Below, piece after piece: positions 1-6,593 of a DNA stretch of 6,610 nt. Under the pieces are notes generated by a model. The model searched no databases, was not told where the DNA came from, and saw nothing but the letters and a program-made list of their open reading frames with translations. The stretch comes from Desulfovibrio sp. GTDB lineage: Bacteria > Desulfobacterota > Desulfovibrionia > Desulfovibrionales > Desulfovibrionaceae. The number at the start of each line of letters is the position of its first letter. The stretch's first letter is position 1. Made by a program: the position numbers and the translations under genes. The DNA lies in NCBI GenBank assembly GCA_028708195.1, contig JAQVZK010000133.1:1-6610 (forward strand), read 5' to 3'.

Positions 1-209
1 GGGGCAGCGGCCTCGCCTTGCTGGGTCTGCCCTTCATGCAGCATGGCGGCAAAGCGGGCCTCGGGCACAAGGTTGAGCGTAAGCTTGCCCTGCGCTTCAA
101 GCTCGCCAAGGCAGGCCCGGGCCATGTCATTGTCGAGTACGGGTTCCTGCCGAGCTGCCGCATAGGCCAGCAGCTCCGGCGAAACATAGGGTTGGTCAAG
201 AATGATCAT
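1..209 (-). CDS. N-terminal part of a gene coupled to hom, possibly an ATP-grasp domain protein (runs off the left edge)
   Basis: An open frame starts at an ATG whose first base (minus strand) is 209 and stays open to the window edge, giving 69 complete codons. The protein begins MIILDQPYVSPELLAYAAAR and continues with a segment containing PVLDND near residues 23-28. The ATG shares four bases (ATGA) with the hom stop codon at 206-208, the usual sign of translational coupling in one operon, and a GGTGG stretch inside the end of hom could serve as its ribosome binding site. The opening pattern (hydrophobic strand, D-x-PYVS, then PVL about 13 residues later) resembles what I remember of the N-terminal pre-ATP-grasp segment of some uncharacterised ATP-grasp proteins. 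No ATP-binding motif is visible because that part lies outside the window. That a gene starts here is well supported; the family is only a recollection. Confidence 0.6.
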   Translation of the reverse strand, partial: MIILDQPYVSPELLAYAAARQEPVLDNDMARACLGELEAQGKLTLNLVPEARFAAMLHEGQTQQGEAAA

Positions 210-1555
210 TCGCCACCCAGCACGCGAAAGTAGACCGCAGGTTCTTTGAGCAGCCCTGCGTCCAGCGTGCGCTGGAGGGCGTCGCTCATGGCCTGGGCGG
301 TTGTTTCGTGCGTCATGAAAACAAGGGGCACGCCCTTGCCTTCATCAGATTTCTGTATGACCTGGGCCATGCTGATGCCCTCGGCGGCCATGCAGCCCGA
401 AAGGTCGCGCAGCACGCCCGGAGCGTCTGTAACCATAACGCGCACGTAGTAGCACGAGCGCCACTCTTCTGGCGGCACAATGGCGGCCTTGGGCAGCTCT
501 TTGCCCACAAAGCCGGTATTGTTGGGGCGTTCGTCGCGGGCAACGGCCAAAAGGTCGGCCAGTACGGCTCCGGCGGTGGGCAGATCGCCCGCGCCGCGCC
601 CGTGAAAGAAAAGCGGGCCAGAGGCGTTAGCGTCCACGCGCACGGCGTTGTACGCGCCGCCCACCCGCGCCAGCAGGTATTTGTGAAAGACAAGGGCGGG
701 AAAAACCCCGGCTTCAAGGCGCACCGGGCCTTCGCCACAGTCTTTGGCGTCAGCTTTTTCTTCGGGGCAGGGCACCTGACGCACCTGGCCGATGAGCTTG
801 ATGCGGTAGCCGAACTCGCGGGCCAGGCGGATGTCCAGCGCAGAAAGGCCGCGAATGCCGCGCACTGAAAGGGCCGTATAGGGATAATTTACACCGTATG
901 CCAGGCGGATGAGCAAAATAAGCTTGTGGGCCGCGTCGTGGCCGTCGATGTCGAGCGTGGGATCAGCCTCGGCATAGCCCAGGTGCTGGGCCTGTTTGAG
1001 GGCCACGTCAAAATCCAGGCCGTTGGTGGTCATCTCGGACAGAATATAGTTGCTTGTGCCGTTGAGAATACCCATGAGAGACTGAATGCGGTTGCCCATG
1101 AGGCTTTCCTTGAGGGCTTCAACAATGGGCACAGCCCCGGCAACGCTGGCTTCATAGCGCAGGATGCGTTTTTTGCGGTCGGCTTTTTGAAAGAGCGAAA
1201 GCCCTTCTTCGGCCAGCAGGGCCTTGTTGGCAGTGACGATATGCTTGCCCTGGTCAAGGGCGCGGTCAATGAGGTCACGGGCGTGGTCGATGCCGCCAAT
1301 GAGTTCCACAAGCACGTCAATTTCCGGGTCGTCCGTGAGGTCGCGGGGATTGGTGACCATCTCGGCCCCTTCGGGCAGGGGCACGTTGCGCGCTTTTTTG
1401 GCATTGCGAACCAGCACTTTTTTGATCTGGATGTCGCGCCCTGAACGACGGCGGATAAGGTCTGCATTTTCTTCGATCAGGCGTACCAGACCGCCGCCCA
1501 CCGTGCCGAATCCGGCCAGGCCTACTACCAGTGGTTTGTCACTGTTTTTGGTCAT
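206..1555 (-). CDS. hom: Homoserine dehydrogenase with C-terminal ACT domain
   Basis: This 449-residue cytoplasmic enzyme reduces aspartate-4-semialdehyde to homoserine with NAD(P)H, the step that commits aspartate-family carbon to threonine and methionine. Visible parts in order: a Rossmann nucleotide-binding loop GLAGFGTVG (12-20); TANK (108-111), whose lysine 111 matches a catalytic lysine of the family; GTSNYI (166-171) in the substrate domain; the family signature GYAEADPTLDIDGHDAAHK (193-211), with the second catalytic lysine at 211; GRGAGDLPTAGAVLADL (319-335); and an ACT domain from about 369 to 447 beginning YYVRVMVTDAPG. The ACT domain is normally the site of feedback control, usually by threonine; that effect is inferred here. 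Length is typical of the ACT-bearing form. The start at 1555 was chosen because it has a GGAG motif five bases upstream and begins just before the Rossmann strand. An upstream in-frame ATG at 1639 would add 28 residues unlike the family. No key residue is missing. Confidence 0.96.
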   Translation of the reverse strand: MTKNSDKPLVVGLAGFGTVGGGLVRLIEENADLIRRRSGRDIQIKKVLVRNAKKARNVPLPEGAEMVTNPRDLTDDPEIDVLVELIGGIDHARDLIDRALDQGKHIVTANKALLAEEGLSLFQKADRKKRILRYEASVAGAVPIVEALKESLMGNRIQSLMGILNGTSNYILSEMTTNGLDFDVALKQAQHLGYAEADPTLDIDGHDAAHKLILLIRLAYGVNYPYTALSVRGIRGLSALDIRLAREFGYRIKLIGQVRQVPCPEEKADAKDCGEGPVRLEAGVFPALVFHKYLLARVGGAYNAVRVDANASGPLFFHGRGAGDLPTAGAVLADLLAVARDERPNNTGFVGKELPKAAIVPPEEWRSCYYVRVMVTDAPGVLRDLSGCMAAEGISMAQVIQKSDEGKGVPLVFMTHETTAQAMSDALQRTLDAGLLKEPAVYFRVLGGE

Positions 1556-1560
1556 GAATT

Positions 1561-1564
1561 CTCC
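1561..1564 (-). promoter_or_regulatory. Ribosome binding site that decides the hom start
   Basis: Minus-strand GGAG lies five bases upstream of the ATG at 1555. An alternative AGGA precedes the in-frame ATG at 1639, seven bases away, so both starts have a plausible site. The internal one is preferred because the family homology begins there and because the candidate promoter would start transcription almost on top of 1639. Confidence 0.65.
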
Positions 1565-1648
1565 AAAAGTGCCCGGTAGCAAAGCCGCGACTGATAAGGC
1601 ACCGGTTTTGGCGGAGGCGGGCGTGGCCGACCTACGCATGTTTTTATC

Positions 1649-1677
1649 CTTTTACGTCATGTGGCAAAAGCTCTCAA
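1649..1677 (-). promoter_or_regulatory. Candidate sigma-70 promoter for hom
   Basis: On the minus strand, TTGAGA (1677-1672, five of six matches to the -35 consensus) is followed after 17 bases by TAAAAG (1654-1649, four of six to the -10 consensus). Transcription would begin near 1642, giving a leader of roughly 87 bases before the chosen hom start. It sits downstream of the terminator-like hairpin at 1699-1753, so the two together would make hom independent of the aminotransferase gene. This is a visual match only. Confidence 0.4.
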
Positions 1678-1698
1678 TACCCGAAAAGACAGATGGGC

Positions 1699-1753
1699 AA
1701 AAAAACACTGGCTCCGGCAGGGGCCGCCTGTGGGGCGAACCGTCCGCCGGAGC
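1699..1753 (-). terminator. Terminator-like hairpin between the aminotransferase gene and hom
   Basis: On the minus strand a perfect 8-bp stem GCTCCGGC/GCCGGAGC (1753-1746 with 1718-1711) encloses a 27-base loop. The loop itself can form a small CGCC/GGCG hairpin (1737-1734 with 1728-1725). Five bases after the stem comes a run of seven T (1705-1699). This order fits a Rho-independent terminator for the aminotransferase transcript, about 105 bases beyond its stop codon. The five-base spacer and long loop are not ideal, so it may be weak or act as an attenuator ahead of hom. The rest of the 303-base gap (1556-1858) shows only the hom promoter candidate and a 12-bp palindrome AAAAGGCCTTTT at 1806-1817. 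Confidence 0.45.
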
Positions 1754-1858
1754 GCAGGTTGATCACTGTCTGACACGCGGCCCTGTTTGCGCCAAGGGCA
1801 AGTAAAAAAGGCCTTTTGACGCAGCCAGTTGGACAAAAGAAGTCTTTAGAGACAGCCC

Positions 1859-3040
1859 CTAGTCCGGCGTGCCCGACAACAGCTTGCGTATGTTGCTGAT
1901 GGCCTGGCGCGTGCGGTGCTCATTTTCAATGAGGGCAAAGCGTACGTACTCGTCACCGTAAGAACCAAAGCCAAGCCCCGGCGAAACGGCCACATGGGCC
2001 TCGGTAAGCAGCAGCTTGGAAAACTCCACCGAGCCCATCTTGCGGAAGGCTTCGGGGATGCGCGCCCAGGCAAACATGGTGGCTTTGGGTGAGGGCACTT
2101 CCCAGCCAATGCGGTTGAGGCCGTCGATAAGGCGGTCGCGTCTGTCTCTGTAGATGTCAACGATGTTGTTCACGCAGTCTTCCGGGCCGTTGAGAGCCAC
2201 GGTGGCGGCTATCTGCACGGGCTGAAAAATGCCGTAGTCAAGGTAGCTCTTGATGCGGCCAAGGGCGTGGATGAGATGCTTGTTGCCCATGCAAAAGCCC
2301 ACGCGCCAGCCGGGCATGGAGTAGCTTTTGGACAGGGTGTAAAACTCCACGCCTACGTCCTTGGCTCCCTTGGCCTGCAAAAAGCTCGGGGCTTTGTAGC
2401 CGTCAAAAACAAGGTCGGCATAGGCCAGGTCGTGTATGACCCAGATGTTGTTCTCCTTGGCGAACTCCACAATTCTTTCAAAGAAGGCGAGGTCCGTCAC
2501 TTCTGTGGTGGGGTTGTGGGGGTAGCAGAGGAAAAGCAGCTTGGGCTTGGGCCAGGCCTGCCGGGTCGCTGTCTCAAGGTCTTCAAAAAAATCCCGTCCG
2601 GGTCCGATGGGCACGCTGCGCACGTCGGCGCCCGCAATGATGGGGGCGTACTTGTGGATGGGGTAGGTGGGGTCTGGCGCAAGCACTACGTCGCCAGGCT
2701 CAAGCATGGCCAGCGAAAGGTGGGCCAGGCCCTCTTTGGAACCCATTGTGACAATGGCTTCGGTTTCCGGGTCAAGGTCCACATCAAAGTGGCGCTTGTA
2801 GCGGTCACAGACGGCCTTGCGCAGATTGGGGATGCCGCGCGAGAGGGAGTAGCGGTGGTTGATGGGCTTGAGTGCTGCCTCTGCGAGTTTTTCCACAATG
2901 GGTGCGGGCGTGGGGATGTCCGGATTGCCCATGCTGAAGTCCACGATGTCGATATTCTGCCGACGAAGCCGCATCTTGAGATCCCCCACCAAAGCGAAAA
3001 CATAGGGGGGCAGGCGGCGAATGCGTGAAAACTCTTCCAT
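1859..3040 (-). CDS. alaC: AlaC-like alanine/glutamate-pyruvate aminotransferase (PLP, class I/II)
   Basis: This 393-residue cytoplasmic PLP enzyme should move amino groups between amino acids and 2-oxo acids; the AlaC family makes alanine from pyruvate and glutamate. The sequence follows the E. coli AlaC (YfdZ) pattern as I remember it from end to end: RLPPYVF (9-15), DFSMGNPD (34-41), [11 protein letters not shown] (64-74), the phosphate-loop region GSKEGLAHL (100-108), PHNPT with N176, HDLAYAD with D204 that holds the pyridine nitrogen, the Schiff-base lysine K238 in [15 protein letters not shown], and the carboxylate-binding R367 in [11 protein letters not shown]-diaminopimelate aminotransferase (DapL) is a related alternative, but the fit to AlaC is closer. 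The start at 3040 has GGGAG seven bases upstream and matches the family's N-terminus; an in-frame ATG at 3202 would add 54 basic, unrelated-looking residues. It lies upstream of hom on the same strand but is separated by a likely terminator, and diverges from mtnA. All key residues are present. Confidence 0.88.
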   Translation of the reverse strand: MEEFSRIRRLPPYVFALVGDLKMRLRRQNIDIVDFSMGNPDIPTPAPIVEKLAEAALKPINHRYSLSRGIPNLRKAVCDRYKRHFDVDLDPETEAIVTMGSKEGLAHLSLAMLEPGDVVLAPDPTYPIHKYAPIIAGADVRSVPIGPGRDFFEDLETATRQAWPKPKLLFLCYPHNPTTEVTDLAFFERIVEFAKENNIWVIHDLAYADLVFDGYKAPSFLQAKGAKDVGVEFYTLSKSYSMPGWRVGFCMGNKHLIHALGRIKSYLDYGIFQPVQIAATVALNGPEDCVNNIVDIYRDRRDRLIDGLNRIGWEVPSPKATMFAWARIPEAFRKMGSVEFSKLLLTEAHVAVSPGLGFGSYGDEYVRFALIENEHRTRQAISNIRKLLSGTPD

Positions 3041-3047
3041 TGTCTTG

Positions 3048-3052
3048 CTCCC
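3048..3052 (-). promoter_or_regulatory. Ribosome binding site that decides the alaC start
   Basis: Minus-strand GGGAG lies seven bases upstream of the ATG at 3040. This good site, together with the match to the family's N-terminus, favours 3040 over the in-frame ATG at 3202. Confidence 0.7.
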
Positions 3053-3142
3053 AGAGCATATGCTTGTCCCGGCAAAGGCAAAAATGCCCTTGCGGCGGCG
3101 CGGCGGGCGGCTTTCAGTGTCGCTCGGCCGCGCAAGGTTGAT

Positions 3143-3197
3143 AAAAGCGCGCTTTTTAGCGCCAAAGGCGCAAGCGCAGCGAACGCCACAGGCGTTC
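3143..3197 (-). repeat. Cluster of small perfect hairpins and a 14-bp palindrome in the alaC leader
   Basis: Within 55 bases there are several perfect inverted repeats: GAACGCC/GGCGTTC with a 3-base loop (3181-3197); GCGCC/GGCGC with a 3-base loop (3159-3171); GCGCT/AGCGC with a 4-base loop (3149-3162), which competes with the previous one; and the palindrome AAAAGCGCGCTTTT (3143-3156). The two compact hairpins share the core CGCC-three bases-GGCG. All lie 103-157 bases upstream of the alaC start, downstream of the promoter candidate at 3214-3243, so they would be in the alaC mRNA leader. They could be a regulatory leader, an mRNA stability element, or a copy of a dispersed intergenic repeat. 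The inverted repeats are directly visible; the role is not known. Confidence 0.6.
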
Positions 3198-3213
3198 CTC
3201 ATAAGTGTGGTGC

Positions 3214-3243
3214 AGCATAGCCAGCAGAAACCGGGTTTGTAAA
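3214..3243 (-). promoter_or_regulatory. Candidate sigma-70 promoter for alaC
   Basis: On the minus strand, TTTACA (3243-3238, five of six matches to the -35 consensus) precedes TATGCT (3219-3214, four of six to the -10 consensus) with an 18-base spacer. Transcription would start near 3207, giving a leader of about 167 bases that contains the hairpin cluster. Visual match only. Confidence 0.33.
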
Positions 3244-3340
3244 GCTTCTGTATGAAACATCAGCCAATTAAGAGCTTTTTTTCGCATTGTCAGTTTGTTT
3301 AAAAAGAGGTTGCGCGCGTGGCCGGCACCCCAGGCGCTCT

Positions 3341-3368
3341 TTGCTTTCGCCCACCGGTGGTGTAGGAT
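3341..3368 (+). promoter_or_regulatory. Weak promoter candidate for mtnA enclosing a 10-bp palindrome
   Basis: TTGCTT (3341-3346, only the TTG matches -35) and TAGGAT (3363-3368, four of six to -10) are 16 bases apart. Between them lies the perfect palindrome CCACCGGTGG (3351-3360). Transcription would begin near 3375, leaving a short leader with the GGAGG at 3388-3392. A GG-10 bases-GC spacing further upstream (around 3324-3337) resembles a sigma-54 site only loosely. The palindrome is certain, the promoter is not. The remainder of the 356-base divergent gap (3041-3396) shows no gene I can support. Confidence 0.25.
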
Positions 3369-3387
3369 GACCAACAGCACACCGCCC

Positions 3388-3392
3388 GGAGG
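3388..3392 (+). promoter_or_regulatory. Ribosome binding site that decides the mtnA start
   Basis: A full GGAGG sits four bases before the ATG at 3397. The spacing is slightly short, but it is by far the best site in the region; the in-frame ATGs at 3295 and 3367 have poorer ones. Confidence 0.7.
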
Positions 3393-3396
3393 AAAT

Positions 3397-4524
3397 ATGG
3401 ACGACCACATCCGTTTTGACCATCAGAATCTTGCACTGCACCTGCTGGACCAGCGCTTCCTGCCTGAGCGGGAAGCGGACTTTGTGTGCCGCACTGCGGA
3501 CGACGTGATCAGCGCCCTGCAGACTATGGTGGTGCGCGGCGCGCCCGCCATTGGCGTTACGGCGGCCTGGGGCTGTGTGCTGGCCCTCAAGGATGCGCAA
3601 GGGGTGGACTGGGCCGCCAGGCTTGAACTGGGCATGGAGCGCATAGCCTCTGCCAGGCCCACGGCTGTGAATCTGCGCTGGGGTGTTGAGCGCATGCGCA
3701 AGAAGTGGAAGTCGTTAGGTAGCGCCAATGCTGATGCGGAGGCCTTGTTGACGGCCTTTGTGCATGAGGCCCAGACCATGCAGGACGAAGACGTGGCCAT
3801 TTGCAAAACCCTGGGCCGCCACGGCGCAACCTGCATTGATGACGGCGACTGCGTGCTCACGCACTGCAATGCTGGCGCACTGGCCACGGCTGGCTACGGC
3901 ACGGCCCTTGGCGTCATACGCGCCGCAGCCGAAGCGGGCAAAAAAATCAGCGTTATCGCCGACGAAACCCGGCCTTTTCTTCAGGGCGCGCGTCTTACCG
4001 CCTGGGAGCTTGCGCGGGACGACATCCCCGTAACCGTCGCTTGCGACAATGCCTGCGCCCTGCTCATGAGCAAGGGCTTGGTGCAGCGCGTTGTTGTGGG
4101 GGCCGACCGCATAGCCGCCAATGGCGACACGGCCAACAAGATAGGCACCTTTGGCGTGGCCCTGCTGGCCAGGCATTTTCACATTCCCTTTTACGTGGCA
4201 GCGCCCCTGTCTACCATAGACCCGGCAACACCCGACGGAACGGGCATTCCCATTGAGCAGCGCCCCGACCGCGAGGTGACCCATGTGGGCGAAGCCCGCC
4301 TTTGCCCAGAGGATGTGCCAGTGTACAATTTTGCCTTTGACGTGACGCCTGCAGAATACATCAGCGGCATCATCACTGAAAAAGGCGTGCTTTATCCCCC
4401 GTACGGCCTGTCCATATGGGCGGCCCTGAATGATCTGAGTACAGGACGCAGCGCGGGTATCGGCGGAGCCGCGCCGGAAGGCGAAGATGATATGGCGCAG
4501 CCCACAGGGAGCCAGACGTTATGA
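3397..4524 (+). CDS. mtnA: S-methyl-5-thioribose-1-phosphate isomerase (MtnA)
   Basis: This 375-residue cytoplasmic enzyme converts the aldose methylthioribose-1-phosphate to the ketose methylthioribulose-1-phosphate in recycling of methylthioadenosine; relatives also isomerise 5-deoxyribose-1-phosphate. It belongs to the eIF2B-like isomerase family. Visible motifs: RGAPAIG (47-53) of the substrate loop, [10 protein letters not shown] with the catalytic cysteine C157, [17 protein letters not shown] (189-205), [10 protein letters not shown] with the catalytic aspartate D237, and NKIGT (247-251). Together these mark MtnA rather than a translation factor or the archaeal ribose-1,5-bisphosphate isomerase. 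The last 30 residues or so after SIWAALNDL look like a low-complexity tail. The start at 3397 follows GGAGG and fits the family length. It is the first gene of a plus-strand pair, and its stop overlaps the next start by ATGA. No mtnK, mtnP, mtnN or downstream salvage enzyme is in the window, so which salvage route it serves cannot be read here. Confidence 0.93.
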   Translation: MDDHIRFDHQNLALHLLDQRFLPEREADFVCRTADDVISALQTMVVRGAPAIGVTAAWGCVLALKDAQGVDWAARLELGMERIASARPTAVNLRWGVERMRKKWKSLGSANADAEALLTAFVHEAQTMQDEDVAICKTLGRHGATCIDDGDCVLTHCNAGALATAGYGTALGVIRAAAEAGKKISVIADETRPFLQGARLTAWELARDDIPVTVACDNACALLMSKGLVQRVVVGADRIAANGDTANKIGTFGVALLARHFHIPFYVAAPLSTIDPATPDGTGIPIEQRPDREVTHVGEARLCPEDVPVYNFAFDVTPAEYISGIITEKGVLYPPYGLSIWAALNDLSTGRSAGIGGAAPEGEDDMAQPTGSQTL

Positions 4525-6593
4525 AGGAACTTATCCTGGTTGTGGGCCCCGGCCAGCCAGACCTGACGTCCTGCCAGATCACCGCTGGCGAAAAAAACTG
4601 GCAAACCGTCGTGCATTGGGAAGGGTGGGAGGCCCCCAAGGGGCACGTCTCGCTTTTGGCCCGCTTGCGGGCAGAGCTTGAAATTATCCGGGCGGAGCAC
4701 GCTGCCTGGGCCTACGATCTGGGCCGACTGACAGCAGAAGACGGCAAAGAAGTGCAGGACGGCCTGCGCGCAGGGCACCCCCTGTCCATGTGGTGGTGCT
4801 CGCTGCTCTATGAGCGTCACCCCAAAATGACGCCCGGCCTGTACGCCGTGTACAAACTGCGCGCCCTTGAGCGCTATATGGATGAAGAAGATTTTTCGGC
4901 CCTGCGGCTCTTTGGCGGGGACGAAATGCTGCGTGACGTGCTGGCTGGCATGTGCGCGTCATCGGGCCGCGATTTTTCTGAAGAGCATGGTGTGCCTGCA
5001 CCTCTGGAGCCGCCAGTGTCTTTTCTGCGCCGCCTGTACAATGCGGCTCCGGCCCCTTTGCGGGCTTTGGCCCGGTATGGGCACTGGTGGTGGACCGTGC
5101 GCCGTAAGCTGCCCGCAACGCCCGAGGCGGGCAAGACCTTCGCGCCTGTGCTTGCGCAAGGACAAAAGCCCGAGCAAGGGGCTGTGCAAGGGCAGGGCGA
5201 GCCCATACAAACAGCCACCATCGCCACCTATTTTCCCAATGTGGACATGAAGGCCGCTGGCCAGGGGCGCTTTCGCTCCCGCTACTGGGAGAGCCTGCAC
5301 GATGTGCTTCACGCTGCGGCCCAAAAAGATGGCGCGCCCTGGGTGCGCTGGCTCTTTATCCGTTTTCCCGCGCCGCAGTTGAGTCTTGCGCAGTGCGTGG
5401 CCCTGCGCGACCGCTTTCGTCAGGAAGCAAAGGACGGCGCGAGCTTTCATTATCTTGAAGAATTTTTGCGCCACCGCGATTTGTGGGCCGCACTGTGGCG
5501 GTACCTGCGCCTTTGCCTCGGCAGCCGCAACCTTGAGTCCACAGTTCAGCCCGCCTTTCAGTTCGCCGGCTCGCACCTCAACTTCTGGCCCTATCTTGAA
5601 AGCTACTGGGTAGAATCCTTCAGGGGCTGGCGGGGGCTTGAGCGCTGCCTGCAACAACAGGCCTTTGATGTCTACGCTGGCGCGGCAGGCCCGCAACGCT
5701 GGACGCTCTTTCCGCTGGAAAACTGCCCCTGGGAGCGCATGCTCACCGTGTCCATGCGTGAGGCCGGGGCTGCGGCCACGCCCTGCGCAGATCCCGTGGC
5801 TGGCCCGGTCATAGGGGCGCAGCACTCAACCGTGAGGCCCTCGGACTTTCGCTATTTTGACGACCCGCGTACCTTTGAGGCCCCCTGCGACGCCTTTCAG
5901 CCCGACGTGGTGCGCGGCAACGGGCAGTCTGCCTGCGAGCAGTGGCTGCAGGCCGGTATGCCGCCCCAAAGACTCGGTGAGGTGGAAGCCCTGCGCTACC
6001 TCTACCTTGCTGAAAACGCAGGCGCCGTCCCGCAGTCCACGGCATCCGTTACGCCCGAAGGCCCCGCCGTGCCCGGTGAAGATCCCGCCGCGCCCGCCGT
6101 GCCCGGCCGTGGCGAAGCAGCATCGGCGCAGCCCAAGCGTCTTCTGGCCGTAACCAGTTTTTTCAGGGATGAAACCGAAGCCCATCTGGTTCTGTTGGCC
6201 CGCGCGCTGCATGCCGGGCTTCTGGACGGCTGGCAAATTGTGGTAAAACCCCACCCCTACCTGCCGGTAGAAGAGCGCCTGCGCGCCCTGTTGGGGCGCC
6301 GTGCCTCCGAAGTGCGCGTCGCTCTGGGGGCCATTGGCGAGGAGCTTGTGCCGGGGGTTGTGGTATGGTCTTCCAACTCCACAACCGTTGCCCTTGAGGC
6401 TGCCCTGAAGGGATTGGCGGTAATGAGCATGCTGCCTGTGGACGACTTTGATCTTTGTCCGTTGCAGGACGTGCCCCATCTGCCCCGCACGGGCAGCGTG
6501 GAGGATGTGGCCCAGGCTCTTGCCGCAGCCGCCCCCCTGCAACTGCCGGCCAACTATCTGGATTTGGACCCGGCCCTGCCACGCTGGAAATAG
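4521..6593 (+). CDS. Large TIGR04326-like protein, putative surface carbohydrate biosynthesis
   Basis: This 690-residue protein has no signal peptide or clear membrane segment and is probably cytoplasmic. Its motif pattern resembles, from memory, the family named TIGR04326, found in surface-polysaccharide loci; the reaction of that family is not known to me. N-terminal region 1-190: a beta strand [11 protein letters not shown], then [15 protein letters not shown] (89-103). A Gln/Pro/Gly-rich linker follows at about 197-230. Middle region 231-500: [11 protein letters not shown] (398-408) and [16 protein letters not shown] (431-446). After an Ala/Pro linker (about 500-538) comes a C-terminal Rossmann-like half with VVKPHPY (574-580) and [11 protein letters not shown] (617-627), patterns typical of GT-B-fold transferases for capsule or lipopolysaccharide sugars. 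The start overlaps the mtnA stop (ATGA) and AGGGAG lies nine bases upstream, so it is translationally coupled. No frameshift or truncation is seen. A sugar transferase role is an inference; the CDS itself is certain. Confidence 0.8.
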   Translation: MKELILVVGPGQPDLTSCQITAGEKNWQTVVHWEGWEAPKGHVSLLARLRAELEIIRAEHAAWAYDLGRLTAEDGKEVQDGLRAGHPLSMWWCSLLYERHPKMTPGLYAVYKLRALERYMDEEDFSALRLFGGDEMLRDVLAGMCASSGRDFSEEHGVPAPLEPPVSFLRRLYNAAPAPLRALARYGHWWWTVRRKLPATPEAGKTFAPVLAQGQKPEQGAVQGQGEPIQTATIATYFPNVDMKAAGQGRFRSRYWESLHDVLHAAAQKDGAPWVRWLFIRFPAPQLSLAQCVALRDRFRQEAKDGASFHYLEEFLRHRDLWAALWRYLRLCLGSRNLESTVQPAFQFAGSHLNFWPYLESYWVESFRGWRGLERCLQQQAFDVYAGAAGPQRWTLFPLENCPWERMLTVSMREAGAAATPCADPVAGPVIGAQHSTVRPSDFRYFDDPRTFEAPCDAFQPDVVRGNGQSACEQWLQAGMPPQRLGEVEALRYLYLAENAGAVPQSTASVTPEGPAVPGEDPAAPAVPGRGEAASAQPKRLLAVTSFFRDETEAHLVLLARALHAGLLDGWQIVVKPHPYLPVEERLRALLGRRASEVRVALGAIGEELVPGVVVWSSNSTTVALEAALKGLAVMSMLPVDDFDLCPLQDVPHLPRTGSVEDVAQALAAAAPLQLPANYLDLDPALPRWK
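6063..6106 (+). repeat. 14-bp direct repeat in the linker of the 690-residue protein
   Basis: CCCGCCGTGCCCGG occurs at 6063-6076 and again at 6093-6106, exactly 30 bases (ten codons) apart. It encodes PAVPG twice (residues 515-519 and 525-529) in the Ala/Pro-rich linker between the middle and C-terminal regions. It looks like a short in-frame duplication in a flexible linker that could vary in length between strains. Confidence 0.75.

Noticed and set aside
308..868. Long plus-strand open frame opposite hom
   Set aside because: It is a shadow of hom. It has no recognisable domain, and G+C-rich coding DNA often leaves such open frames.
1556..1639. A 28-residue N-terminal extension of hom from the ATG at 1639
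   Set aside because: It has an AGGA site, but the extension is Ala/Thr/Ser-rich and unlike the family. The start at 1555 has a GGAG and leads straight into the Rossmann strand.
1806..1817. Palindrome AAAAGGCCTTTT as a terminator of alaC
   Set aside because: It has no loop and too little G+C stem. The hairpin at 1699-1753 is the better candidate.
2267..3028. A 253-codon plus-strand open frame opposite alaC
   Set aside because: The minus strand encodes a full aminotransferase with all catalytic residues. The opposite frame is Gly/Val/His-rich with no recognisable domain.
3041..3202. A 54-residue N-terminal extension of the aminotransferase
   Set aside because: It would translate through the hairpin cluster into a basic, Cys/Arg-rich segment unlike AlaC proteins. 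The start at 3040 has a good GGGAG.
3156..3218. A 20-codon minus-strand ORF (begins MLHH, rich in Leu and Arg) as a leader peptide for alaC
   Set aside because: There is no ribosome binding site, its start overlaps the -10 candidate, and its repeated RLWR content simply follows from the inverted repeats.
3322..3345. A sigma-54 promoter for mtnA (CGGCAC ... GC)
   Set aside because: GG and GC are ten bases apart as required, but the -12 element lacks TTGC(A/T) and no activator gene or site is in view.
4959..5825. A 288-codon minus-strand open frame opposite the 690-residue gene
   Set aside because: It is an antisense shadow with no motif or good start. The plus-strand frame is continuous and carries family-like motifs.
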